DNA of 64,000 bases from NCBI GenBank assembly GCA_963923035.1, contig CAWUKT010000023.1, positions 21,306 to 85,305 of the forward strand, in the 5' to 3' direction. This DNA is from CAWUKT01 sp963923035 (GTDB lineage Bacteria; Bacteroidota; Bacteroidia; J057; JADKCL01). A program made the translations under genes and the position numbers. Positions 23,230 through 31,510 of this stretch are shown here, one piece after another. The notes below the pieces were generated by a model, which worked only from the letters and a program-made list of their open reading frames with translations, had not been told where the DNA came from and did no database searches. Within the stretch, counting starts at the first letter, position 1, and every line of letters begins with the position of its first letter.

Positions 23230-24090
23230 TTACTGGACGGGGATGTAAATCTCAGTCAGCAGATCGGCCGGAGCGGTGTCCTCCTCATCATTGAGGTAAA
23301 ACTCGAGGATGGGGCCATCGTCCCACTCCAATTGAATGCCTTCCAACCAACTGCCGAAAATCCGGTGGTAGGTCTCCGCACTGGCCTCATGCGGGCCCTG
23401 GTGCATGAACTTCGCGTAGCGTTGACTCGGCAATAGCTTCACTTGAAACAAGCCTTGGGGGGCTACCGGCAAAGGCTTTTCGAGGACCAGGGCCACATTG
23501 TAGCGACAATTGATTTTGTCGGTGATGTCTTCGTCGTCGAGAATTTCCGCCAGAAAAATGGAATTGGGGCGGATCAAATCTTGCCGGTCCACAAAGCTCA
23601 GGAATTTCTCCCAGGTCACCTTGATCCCCTCAAAATCGTCGTAAGGACCGTGGTATTCCAAACCCAACACGTACATGTCCGGCAGCACTTCGGTCTCAAA
23701 GGAAATGGGTTCCAGCTCTGCGAGCTGCCCTTCCGCTTTCCATTCCTCCAAATGAACGGAAAGGCTGGCTTTTCGGAAGGCCCTCGGCGAGCAACCGAAG
23801 CGGCTCCGGAAGGCCTTGCTAAAGGCCGCCACCGCGCCAAACCCCACGTCCATAGCAATTTCAGAGATGCTCTCCTCCGAATAGCGCAGATACTGAGCCG
23901 CCAACTCCAAGCGCCGCCGCTTGATGTACTGCCCAATGGTCTCCTGCTGGAGCGCTTGAAAAATGCGGTTGATATTGCGGTAGGAATAATGACAGGCGGC
24001 TTCCAGCTGGGGAATCTGGATGTCCTCCTTGAAATGCGCCTCAATGAAGGAAACCAATTTCTTGTAGCGGTCAATTTGGGTTTCGTTCAT
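23230..24090 (-). CDS. AraC-family regulator with GyrI-like ligand domain
   Basis: The N-terminal 100 residues hold two helix-turn-helix motifs of AraC type ('IPQLEAACHYSYRNINRIFQAL', 'ISEIAMDVGFGAVAAFSKAFRSRFGCSPRAFRK'). Residues from about 130 to the end form a GyrI-like/SOUL-type effector-binding domain ('VLGLEYHGPYDDF', 'YAKFMHQGPHEA', 'LEFYLND...TEIYIPV'). Such regulators bind small hydrophobic molecules and control stress or efflux genes. It lies 33 bases downstream of the FAD oxidoreductase gene and is probably co-transcribed with it. Confidence 0.92.
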   Translation of the reverse strand: MNETQIDRYKKLVSFIEAHFKEDIQIPQLEAACHYSYRNINRIFQALQQETIGQYIKRRRLELAAQYLRYSEESISEIAMDVGFGAVAAFSKAFRSRFGCSPRAFRKASLSVHLEEWKAEGQLAELEPISFETEVLPDMYVLGLEYHGPYDDFEGIKVTWEKFLSFVDRQDLIRPNSIFLAEILDDEDITDKINCRYNVALVLEKPLPVAPQGLFQVKLLPSQRYAKFMHQGPHEASAETYHRIFGSWLEGIQLEWDDGPILEFYLNDEEDTAPADLLTEIYIPVQ

Positions 24091-24123
24091 GCCTGTTCCC
24101 TGGGTTGGTTTGCTTTTTTCCCA

Positions 24124-25254
24124 CTACGCCCCGGCTTCTACGATCAAATCCACGGCCTCCTGCCCGACCAGCGTCCCGATGGCGATCCCCATCCCGCCCA
24201 GGCGGACAGCTGCATGGACGTGGGGCGCGACAGCCTCCACGATCGGCGCCTTTGATTTCCCCACTCCCATGATTCCGGTCCACCGCTGGGCGACGAGAAA
24301 GACCTGCCCCGGCAGAATCCGGTCGTGCAACAACGTATCCAAGGCATCCTGAATTTTGGGACTCAGACCCTTTTGCGTCGTTCTTTCCCCCGCAAAATCC
24401 AGATTTCGGCCACCACCGAGGAGAATCCGTTCCCCTACATTGCGGAAATAGTAATAGCCTTCGTCCAGGTGGAAGGTGCCGCTAAGTTGGAGGCCGGGAA
24501 TGGGATGCGTGATCAAGACCTGCGCCCGCGCGGGCTGGAGGTCCAGTTGGGGATAGAATTGGCGGGCAAATCCATTCGTAGCAACCAAACAGTGGCGCGC
24601 GAAAATGGCTCCCTCCGACGTGTTCACAATGACGCCCTTTTCCCGGGATTCCAGCTTTTCCGCCGCAATGCCATTCAGCACCCGCACTCCGCGGTGACGC
24701 GCCAGCTCCAACAGGCGCTGCATCATCATGCCCGTGTCGATTTGCCCTTCGCCCTGGATGCGGATGGCGCCGGCCATGCCCTGAAACTTGAATTCAGATG
24801 GATGCGGCCCCGGCCGATAGGGCTTCCAGCCCAGCACCGGCGCGATCATGTCGTTGAGCCGGTCCAATTCGTTGAGGGTGGCCTCGTACTGCGGGGCGGC
24901 CTCGTCCAGGAACAGCTCGTGGCTGCCCGGATCTTCGTAGCCGATCTCCCGATCGCCGAGGACGCGCTTCAGCGCGAGCAAGCCGCGCCAGCGGCGGTCC
25001 AGGGTCGCCAGGACCTGCTCAGGCGGATTGTGCTGGAGGTCATCCAACAGCTCTGTTGGGCTGCCAAAGCAGGCGAAACCCGCATTCTTGGTACTGGCGC
25101 CGGCCGGCAACGGCCCTGCTTCGAGGACGAGGACCTGGCGTCGGGGATGGCGGTGCGCGTACTCAATGGCCGCATTGAGCCCGACAATTCCGCTGCCTAT
25201 GACCAGCAAGTCCGGTTGTCCAATGAAAGTAGACCGCTCCCAGTAACTCCACAT
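24124..25254 (-). CDS. FAD-dependent amine/amino acid oxidoreductase (DAO family)
   Basis: I start at ATG 25254 (MWSYWERSTF), giving 376 aa; the frame extends to 25314 but that leader is not typical. The dinucleotide-binding motif is DLLVIGSGIVGLNAAIEYA near residues 15-33, followed by 'LVLEAGPLPAGASTKNAGFACFGS', which matches DadA/PuuB-type flavoenzymes that oxidise C-N bonds. The C-terminal 'WTGIMGVGKSKAPIVEAV' and 'RLGGMGIAIGTLVG' close the FAD site. The substrate is unknown. Confidence 0.9.
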   Translation of the reverse strand: MWSYWERSTFIGQPDLLVIGSGIVGLNAAIEYAHRHPRRQVLVLEAGPLPAGASTKNAGFACFGSPTELLDDLQHNPPEQVLATLDRRWRGLLALKRVLGDREIGYEDPGSHELFLDEAAPQYEATLNELDRLNDMIAPVLGWKPYRPGPHPSEFKFQGMAGAIRIQGEGQIDTGMMMQRLLELARHRGVRVLNGIAAEKLESREKGVIVNTSEGAIFARHCLVATNGFARQFYPQLDLQPARAQVLITHPIPGLQLSGTFHLDEGYYYFRNVGERILLGGGRNLDFAGERTTQKGLSPKIQDALDTLLHDRILPGQVFLVAQRWTGIMGVGKSKAPIVEAVAPHVHAAVRLGGMGIAIGTLVGQEAVDLIVEAGA

Positions 25255-25293
25255 GGCGTTTTTTCGTTGTACAATTAGAAATAAATTGCTCCC

Positions 25294-25389
25294 ATGAACC
25301 GCGACCCGATGCAACTCATTTACCTCATTGCCCTCCTCGGCACCCTGATCGCATTGTACTTTGGGAGGCGTCGGCCGCCCAAAAAGTAG
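25294..25389 (+). CDS. 31-aa single-helix membrane peptide
   Basis: ATG 25294 opens a 31-codon frame with a hydrophobic core (LIYLIALLGTLIALYFG) and a basic tail (RRRPPKK), the classic layout of a single-pass inner-membrane peptide. It occupies the gap between two minus-strand genes. Short length makes chance possible; conservation would settle it. Confidence 0.4.
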   Translation: MNRDPMQLIYLIALLGTLIALYFGRRRPPKK

Positions 25390-25391
25390 CC

Positions 25392-25928
25392 TTAGCGGGA
25401 GCTTTCGCCCCGGAACTGGTCGTCCCGGTTCTTGAACAGCACGTTGAACGTCGTCAGGGACCCGTAAATCCGGGTGATATACTGTTGCAACCCGACTTTA
25501 TCTTCATCCGAAAGTCCTTTGTGCGCATTGATCCGTTGCTCCATCACCCGGAGCCGGTCGCGCAGCATCACGATCTTGTGGAAGAACGTTTCGACCGGAA
25601 TTTCTTTGGATTTTTGCCCTTCATCCGCCGGCTTCAGGACCAGGGTCCCTCCTTTCCAGCGATCTCCCAACGGCACCAATTCAGTCACATCACTCCATTT
25701 CCGCAGTATTTTCGTCAAGAGCAATTCTACATCCAACAAGCTCACCCCATCTTCATCCGGATCGACCCGCTCAATCAATTTGATTGCCGGATCATTCTTG
25801 GGAAGGTCGACTTCACCTTCCTCGATGAACATGATGGTATAGGTCATGCTGTTGATTTGGATAACCACGCCTTTCCCGTAGTCCTCATGCGCGATTCGGG
25901 AACCAATTCCCAGATAGCCTGCACTCAT
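25392..25928 (-). CDS. Hypothetical protein with N-terminal SH3-like barrel
   Basis: The likely start is ATG 25928 (MSAGYLGIGSRIAHEDYGKGVVIQI), giving 178 aa; the reading to 25994 adds an unrelated leader. The opening matches the SH3/Tudor-like fold seen at UvrD C-termini and in CarD-like proteins ('GxRVxHxxFGxGxV'). The rest is charged and helical. It has no export signal. Related Bacteroidota proteins are uncharacterised. It is transcribed divergently from purK. Confidence 0.8.
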   Translation of the reverse strand: MSAGYLGIGSRIAHEDYGKGVVIQINSMTYTIMFIEEGEVDLPKNDPAIKLIERVDPDEDGVSLLDVELLLTKILRKWSDVTELVPLGDRWKGGTLVLKPADEGQKSKEIPVETFFHKIVMLRDRLRVMEQRINAHKGLSDEDKVGLQQYITRIYGSLTTFNVLFKNRDDQFRGESSR

Positions 25929-26000
25929 ATTTTTATCTTGTTGATAGGATTGGGGGATGAATATAAAGGGAATTCGGGAAAAATCAGTGGCCACAGGGAA

Positions 26001-26032
26001 ATTGCGCCTTTCCCATTATGAGAGTAGATTTG
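26001..26032 (+). promoter_or_regulatory. Bacteroidota promoter of purKE
   Basis: A perfect -7 element TAGATTTG is at 26025-26032, with ATTG at 26001-26004 twenty bases upstream as a -33 element. Transcription would begin within a few bases of the purK ATG at 26037, so the mRNA may be nearly leaderless. Confidence 0.55.
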
Positions 26033-26036
26033 CAGC

Positions 26037-27191
26037 ATGTCTTACTTCTCTTCGAATTTCTTACTGGGCATACTGGGGGGTGGTCAGTTGGGGAAAATGA
26101 TCCTTCAGGAAACCTCTCGTATGGACATCCAGACCGCCGTGTTGGATCCGTCCAGCTTTTCTCCCTGCAAAGGCCGGGCCCAGGTCTTCGAGGTCGGTGA
26201 CCTCAAGGACTTTGACACGGTCTACCGCTTCGGAAAGATGTGCCAGGTCCTCACCATTGAGATCGAACACGTCAATGTGGACGCGATGGCCCGTCTCGAA
26301 TCGGAAGGCATCAAGGTATATCCTTCCTCCCAAACCCTGCGCACCATCCAGGACAAGCGGGTCCAGAAGGAGTTTTATGCCGCCCACGACATTCCCACGA
26401 GCCCATTTTTCACCTACGACACCAAGGCTGAATTGCTTCAAAAGGAATTGGAATTTCCCTGTGTGCAGAAGTTGGCGACCCAGGGCTACGATGGCCGGGG
26501 CGTGAATGTGCTGCGGAGTCGGGAGGATGTGGAAGAATTGCCGGACGGTCCCGGGTTGATTGAGGCGTTTGTGGGAGAAATGAAAGAAGTATCGGTGATT
26601 GTGGCCCGCCGTCCCAGCGGCGAAACGATTGCTTTTCCCCCCGTGGAAATGGAATTCCACCCCACCGCCAACCTCGTAGAATTCCTCATCAGCCCCACCA
26701 CCCTCAACGATGCCGAAGTCCAGTTGGCGACCGACATTGCGATGAAGGTGGCGGAAAAAATTGACCTGGTGGGTATTCTGGCGGTGGAAATGTTTGTGAC
26801 CCAAGACGGCAAGGTGCTGGTCAATGAATCGGCGCCCCGTCCCCACAACAGTGGCCACCACACCATCGAAAGCAATTATACCAGCCAATACGAACAGCAT
26901 GTTCGCGCCATCCTCGACCTACCGCTCGGATCGGTTGCTCCTCGTTCGGCCGCCGTCATGGTGAATCTGCTCGGCGAAGCAGGGCAGACCGGATTTGTCC
27001 ACTACCAGGGCATCGAGGATGTCCTCGGATTGGAAGGGGTCTATGTGCACATCTACGGTAAAAAACAGACCCGGCCCTTCCGGAAGATGGGGCACGTGAC
27101 CATTGTGGCGGATGACCTGGCCGCCGCCAAAGCCAAAGCCCAGGTCGTCAAAGAAAAATTGAAAGTCGTCGCATGGAACAACCCCGCGTAG
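26037..27191 (+). CDS. purK: N5-carboxyaminoimidazole ribonucleotide synthase
   Basis: PurK converts aminoimidazole ribonucleotide, ATP and bicarbonate to N5-carboxyaminoimidazole ribonucleotide in purine synthesis. The 384-aa protein opens with LGILGGGQLGKMI, the ATP-grasp N-terminal signature, and contains 'VQKLATQGYDGRGVNVL' and 'VNESAPRPHNSGHHTIE', all diagnostic of PurK. It overlaps purE by 19 bases, so both enzymes of the two-step carboxylation are made together. Confidence 0.97.
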   Translation: MSYFSSNFLLGILGGGQLGKMILQETSRMDIQTAVLDPSSFSPCKGRAQVFEVGDLKDFDTVYRFGKMCQVLTIEIEHVNVDAMARLESEGIKVYPSSQTLRTIQDKRVQKEFYAAHDIPTSPFFTYDTKAELLQKELEFPCVQKLATQGYDGRGVNVLRSREDVEELPDGPGLIEAFVGEMKEVSVIVARRPSGETIAFPPVEMEFHPTANLVEFLISPTTLNDAEVQLATDIAMKVAEKIDLVGILAVEMFVTQDGKVLVNESAPRPHNSGHHTIESNYTSQYEQHVRAILDLPLGSVAPRSAAVMVNLLGEAGQTGFVHYQGIEDVLGLEGVYVHIYGKKQTRPFRKMGHVTIVADDLAAAKAKAQVVKEKLKVVAWNNPA

Positions 27192-27691
27192 GCATCATCA
27201 TGGGCAGCACCTCCGACCTGCGGGTCATGCAGGCTGCCGCCGACATCCTCGAACAACTCGAGGTTCCCTTCGAACTGACCATCGTCTCGGCGCACCGGAC
27301 CCCGGAGCGCCTGATGGAATATGGCAGTACCGCCCGCGAACGTGGCCTGCAGGTGATTATCGCCGGCGCTGGTGGCGCGGCTCACTTGCCGGGCATGATC
27401 GCCAGTGTGACGCCGCTTCCGGTCATTGGGGTGCCGGTCAAGGCCTCCATCTCGATGGACGGATGGGACTCGGTCTTGAGCATCTTGCAGATGCCGGGCG
27501 GCGTCCCGGTCGCCACGGTCGCCCTCGACAATGCGAAAAACGCGGGGATTCTCGCCGCGCAGATCCTTGGGGCGGGTGATCCCGCAGTTTTGGACCGCGT
27601 AGCGGCCTACAAAGAGGGCTTGAAAGACAAAGTGATCAAAGGCGCGGAAGAAGTCGAACGCCTCGGTTGGCGGGGGTATTTGGGGAAGTAA
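27173..27691 (+). CDS. purE: N5-carboxyaminoimidazole ribonucleotide mutase
   Basis: PurE moves the carboxyl group of the PurK product to carbon 4 of the imidazole. The 172-aa protein shows 'VGIIMGSTSDLRVM' (phosphate loop), 'VSAHRTPER' with the catalytic His, and 'AGAGGAAHLPGM', all standard for class I PurE. It follows purK with a 19-base overlap. Confidence 0.97.
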   Translation: MEQPRVGIIMGSTSDLRVMQAAADILEQLEVPFELTIVSAHRTPERLMEYGSTARERGLQVIIAGAGGAAHLPGMIASVTPLPVIGVPVKASISMDGWDSVLSILQMPGGVPVATVALDNAKNAGILAAQILGAGDPAVLDRVAAYKEGLKDKVIKGAEEVERLGWRGYLGK

Positions 27692-27700
27692 ACTCGTTTA

Positions 27701-27904
27701 CTACCTGTACTGGGTAAAATCTTCTAAGGGTTCGTCAAAATCCTTTGACATCTGAATTAAGCCTTTCGCCAAACCTGACATCCTTGGCTGGATGAAGCAA
27801 AAGGAAATATGTTTTTGCCCTCTCCTTTCGAACCAGCTCTCCATTTCCCTTCCAGTTTGCCAATACAAAAAAAGGCTCAACTTCTTTTTAATATCTGTAT
27901 CCAT
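27701..27904 (-). CDS. Possible 67-aa protein
   Basis: An AT-richer frame starting MDTDIKKKLSLFLYWQ and ending EDFTQYR lies in a 367-base space between purE and the SDR gene. No family is recognised. The composition is protein-like, but no ribosome site is seen. It may be a remnant or a chance frame. Apart from this frame and the terminator at 27953, the space between purE and the SDR gene holds nothing I can identify. Confidence 0.35.
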   Translation of the reverse strand: MDTDIKKKLSLFLYWQTGREMESWFERRGQKHISFCFIQPRMSGLAKGLIQMSKDFDEPLEDFTQYR

Positions 27905-27952
27905 TGGATTTTGAAAGAAGACAATCGGATAAAAATTACTTGTGCAATATAA

Positions 27953-27987
27953 GAAGGGAAACCCGTCGCCGGATTTCCCTTTTTTAT
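27953..27987 (+). terminator. Rho-independent terminator
   Basis: Eight-base arms (AAGGGAAA / TTTCCCTT) around a C/G-rich loop are followed by TTTTTA on the plus strand. The nearest plus-strand gene, purE, ends about 260 bases upstream, so it ends a long purKE leader-out or a short untranslated RNA. Confidence 0.65.
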
Positions 27988-28058
27988 TCCATCCTTACAA
28001 ATCAAAAACAGATGGATTTTGGGTGGAGGTCCTCAAACCTCTACCATCACGCAGTGTC

Positions 28059-28877
28059 TCAGTTGAGGCCGGAAAAATCGCGGATGACGTTGTAAAAACT
28101 ACCATCATCCATGCTGTAACGGGCGTCGAGTAATTGTTGGGCGTCGGCGCCGGCAATGTAGCGCATCTGGCTCTTGCCATCGGTGCTGGCTTCGTAGATG
28201 ACCTCGGCTACCAGAGAAGCAGGACTCGCCTGGTTGGAGGTCTCGGCGAATACCGCCATGATTTTTTCCATGATCGGAGCGTACTCGGTCAGTTCGGGAT
28301 TGTGCTGCATGTCCAGGGAGCGGCTGCCGAAATCGGTCGCAATCGCGCCGGGCTCGATGAGCTTTACGCCAATTCCAATCGGTGCCAACTCGTATTGGAG
28401 GGATTCGGTAAAGCCTTCCACGGCCCACTTCGTGGCGTGGTAAGGCGAGATCACCGGGAAGGTGATCCGGCCCCCAACTGAACTCACGTTCAGGATCAAG
28501 CCGGACTTGTTCGCGCGGAAATGGGGAAGGACGGCACGGGTCACGTCCATCAGACCGAAGACGTTTACGTCAAATTGGCGCTGGATGGATTCGCGGGAAA
28601 TAGACTCAAACGTGCCCATGAGGCCGTAACCGGCATTGTTCAGGAGGACGTCGATCTGACCGAAGCGCTCAAGTCCGGCGTCGATGGCGGTCTGGATGGA
28701 ATCGTGGTCCTGCACATCGAGTCGGGTGACGAGGACATTGTCCAGTTCATTCAGTTCAGTTTCATTCTCGGGGCGGCGCATGGTAGCAATAACGTTCCAA
28801 CCTTGCTCGTGAAAGTACTTAGCGGTGGCTTTGCCGATTCCCGTGCTGGAACCGGTGATGAGAATTGTTTGTGACAT
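28059..28877 (-). CDS. Short-chain dehydrogenase/reductase
   Basis: The 272-aa protein has the classical SDR cofactor motif TGSSTGIG (residues 7-14), the NNAG structural motif and the catalytic Ser...YHATK set near residues 140-165. It is an NAD(P)-dependent oxidoreductase of the family that includes 3-oxoacyl-ACP and retinol reductases. The substrate cannot be told. It appears to be a single-gene unit. Confidence 0.93.
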   Translation of the reverse strand: MSQTILITGSSTGIGKATAKYFHEQGWNVIATMRRPENETELNELDNVLVTRLDVQDHDSIQTAIDAGLERFGQIDVLLNNAGYGLMGTFESISRESIQRQFDVNVFGLMDVTRAVLPHFRANKSGLILNVSSVGGRITFPVISPYHATKWAVEGFTESLQYELAPIGIGVKLIEPGAIATDFGSRSLDMQHNPELTEYAPIMEKIMAVFAETSNQASPASLVAEVIYEASTDGKSQMRYIAGADAQQLLDARYSMDDGSFYNVIRDFSGLN

Positions 28878-29062
28878 GAGATCTTGAGGTAATTATTTAA
28901 TTGGATATCGCTGGCACCAGGAACTGAATGTGGGAGCTTTTTCACGGCAGCAATTCAAGCCCCTGATGTCAACCTTTTGTTTTTGCTTTGATACAAAGGA
29001 CGCCTATTCTTTTCCACTTTTTTAACACCAAGTCCAGAAGGCGTAACACATTTTACTTTTTC

Positions 29063-30079
29063 CTACATCACGAATCCATCCTTCGATCCAATGGGCTCCG
29101 GCAATTCGGTTTCACCCAGCATTTCCCGCAGGTCAATCTCGATCGTCCGCGTCAGAGAGGTCATGGGCGTGTCAAATGCGAGGTTCTCAAAGGGGTTCTC
29201 GGCGTAGTCGCCGACCTTTTCCATGAACCAAAACACCCAGCCAATCAGGACGGTGAAGGGAATCGTACCGTAGACCATGGCGTCGTTGAAGCCGGTAAAG
29301 GTCGACAGGAGGCCAAAGGGAAGCAGTACGATGAGGATGATGACGAAATACATGCTGGTGCTCGCGTACTGGCGGGGCAAAGGGTAATTTTTGATCCGCT
29401 CGCATTTGCCCTGGTGGGTATAGAACAGGGCGAGCATCTTCTGCATCTCCATGTGGCGGAAGTCGTCGATCAGTCCCTTACGCTTGAGCTTTCGAAGCTG
29501 GTCGGACTGATTTCCAATGAGCTGGGTCGCAGTATTTTTCATCCCCAGCACCTGTTTCGCTTCATCTTCCTCCAAAAAATCCCGCAACTCGGCGTCGGGT
29601 TCCTTCGACGGAAACAACCCATTGATATAGGCCCGGTAGCGCTTGTTCAGGGCCCGGTCGTGTTCCCATTCCTTCCGCACCCGCAGTTGGCGCTTCAATC
29701 GGTACAGCCAGGCGATGTGCCGGTACATCAACTGCTGGTGGTTCTTTTTCAGTTCGCCTTCCCCCACCTCCGTTTCCGCATACTCATCCGTCACAAAATC
29801 CTTCACCATGATGCCCCAGGTGCGGCTGTCGTTCACGATGGCACCCCAGATTTTCCGGGCTTCCCAGGCCCGGTCATAAGCCGAGCTGTTCTTAAAGCCC
29901 AGGTAAAACGCCACGGCAATCCCCATGAGCGTCATCGGGACCCAGGGTATTTTCAAATACTCCAGGTCGAAATGCAGGTACAGGGAAACCACCACCCCAG
30001 AGTAGATGGCCAGCATGAGCCACATTTTCCATGAGTAGCGGGCAATGGAAATGGGCTTGAAAATCCGGGTCGTATACAT
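29063..30079 (-). CDS. Bestrophin-family anion channel
   Basis: The 338-aa protein has four membrane regions and motifs of bestrophin/RFP-TM proteins: 'LGFKNSSAYDRAWEARKIWG' near residues 60-80 and 'GWVFWFMEKVGDYAENPFE' near 280-300. Bacterial members form pentameric channels for anions or cations. It follows an AraC-type regulator by four bases, which suggests that the regulator controls it. Confidence 0.92.
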   Translation of the reverse strand: MYTTRIFKPISIARYSWKMWLMLAIYSGVVVSLYLHFDLEYLKIPWVPMTLMGIAVAFYLGFKNSSAYDRAWEARKIWGAIVNDSRTWGIMVKDFVTDEYAETEVGEGELKKNHQQLMYRHIAWLYRLKRQLRVRKEWEHDRALNKRYRAYINGLFPSKEPDAELRDFLEEDEAKQVLGMKNTATQLIGNQSDQLRKLKRKGLIDDFRHMEMQKMLALFYTHQGKCERIKNYPLPRQYASTSMYFVIILIVLLPFGLLSTFTGFNDAMVYGTIPFTVLIGWVFWFMEKVGDYAENPFENLAFDTPMTSLTRTIEIDLREMLGETELPEPIGSKDGFVM

Positions 30080-30083
30080 AGCG

Positions 30084-30995
30084 TTAAGCGTTGGTAGCGT
30101 GCTCGCGGTACTGGACGGGCGTCATGCCCGTTTTTTGCTTGAACATCCGGCTGAAATAATGCGGATAGTTGAAGCCCAGATCGTAGGCAATTTCACTGAT
30201 GTTCCCAGTGGAATTCAGCAGGAGGGTCTTGGCCCGTTCGATGACATATTCGTGTACATGGTCCTTGCCATTTCTCCCCGTCTCCTTCTTCAGCAAATCG
30301 CTCAGGTAATTCGAGGACAGATGGACCTTCTCCGCCAGGTAAGCAATAGAGGGCATTCCATTTTCCAGTTGTTGTCCCTGGCTATAATAGTCCCGCAAGA
30401 GGCGCTCCACCTGGCTCACCACATCGACGTTCTGCTTCTTCCGGGTATGGAATTGGCGTTCGTAGAAGCGGCGGCTGTAATTGAGGAGGAGGTCGAGGTG
30501 GGAAACAAAAATGTCCTGGGAATGGGCGTCGATATTTTGTTGGTATTCGTACTTGATCTTCTCCACGATGTCGCTGATGAGGTCTTGCTCCCGCTGAGAG
30601 AGGTGAAGGGCCTCGTGGACTTCGTAGGAGAAAAAGGTAAAGGAGTCGATGGTCCGACCGAGTTGAGAGTGGCGGATGAGGTCGGGATGGAACAACAACA
30701 TCCAGCCTTCGGCTTCAGAAGGCGTCCCGTCGGAGCGCATGACCTGTTTCGGGGCCATGAAACTGAGCACCCCAGCTTCAAAGTCGTAGTAATTTCGACC
30801 GTATTGCATCCCGCAGCTACCATCTTTCAAGGAAATCGAGTAGAAATCCGAGGAAAACCACTTGTTCTTAAAATCCTCCGGCTTTTTCATTTCCTCCACC
30901 CGCAACACGCTGATCAAAGGATGAAGGGGATCGGGAAAACCGAGGGTACGGTGCAATTGGGTGATGGATTCAATGTGGAAAATGTCGTTCGCCAT
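30084..30995 (-). CDS. AraC-family transcriptional regulator
   Basis: The 303-aa protein has an N-terminal cupin-like sensor region ('SGMQYGRNYYDFEAGVLSFMAPKQ' region near 60-90) and a C-terminal AraC DNA-binding domain ('YLAEKVHLSSNYLSDLLKKETG', 'ISEIAYDLGFNYPHYFSRMFKQKTGMTPVQYR'). Its stop is four bases before the bestrophin ATG, so it is in the same transcript. Confidence 0.95.
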   Translation of the reverse strand: MANDIFHIESITQLHRTLGFPDPLHPLISVLRVEEMKKPEDFKNKWFSSDFYSISLKDGSCGMQYGRNYYDFEAGVLSFMAPKQVMRSDGTPSEAEGWMLLFHPDLIRHSQLGRTIDSFTFFSYEVHEALHLSQREQDLISDIVEKIKYEYQQNIDAHSQDIFVSHLDLLLNYSRRFYERQFHTRKKQNVDVVSQVERLLRDYYSQGQQLENGMPSIAYLAEKVHLSSNYLSDLLKKETGRNGKDHVHEYVIERAKTLLLNSTGNISEIAYDLGFNYPHYFSRMFKQKTGMTPVQYREHATNA

Positions 30996-31096
30996 AACAA
31001 CGGGGTATAATTCGTTGGGAATGTAACAAAATTAACCCGTCGTCTCTTAGCGCTTGTACACAGAATCCAGAATGGGAAACACATTTTCCGGTTTGC

Positions 31097-31387
31097 CTAT
31101 TGTCCCAAGTGAAAGGTCTCCAAGAGCAACAGGCCCGAAATCAGCGGGAGGAACAAACAAATGATGATCGCGGCAATATAGGCCATGAACCCCCGGTCCT
31201 GACGGTGGAGGAAGGTCATATAGACGGTGATGGACAAGAAAACAATGCTCAACAAGCCGGTGAGCCAGGTCAGTTCCTGAATTGAAAGCAAACTATCAAC
31301 CCGGACCATTGACCTTGCAAAAAGCAGCCCAAAAAACCCGGCAAGCAGCAAGGATACTGTTGTCTTTGTAATTGTGGCTTTAGACAT
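31097..31387 (-). CDS. Small membrane protein, 96 aa
   Basis: Three hydrophobic segments (TVSLLLAGFFGLLFA, 'WLTGLLSIVFLSITVYMTF', 'YIAAIIICLFLPLISGLLLL') fill nearly the whole protein. No family recognised. It is divergent from the acyl-CoA dehydrogenase gene. Confidence 0.7.
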   Translation of the reverse strand: MSKATITKTTVSLLLAGFFGLLFARSMVRVDSLLSIQELTWLTGLLSIVFLSITVYMTFLHRQDRGFMAYIAAIIICLFLPLISGLLLLETFHLGQ

Positions 31388-31510
31388 ATCGTCCCCCTCT
31401 TGTTTGGGTGAATCTCTTATCTTTACGATAATTTAAGTGATTGGTTTGATTCGAACTCCTTCAAAATGAGGCGATTCATTTCATCACCAGCCCACAATCG
31501 ATTACCATCC

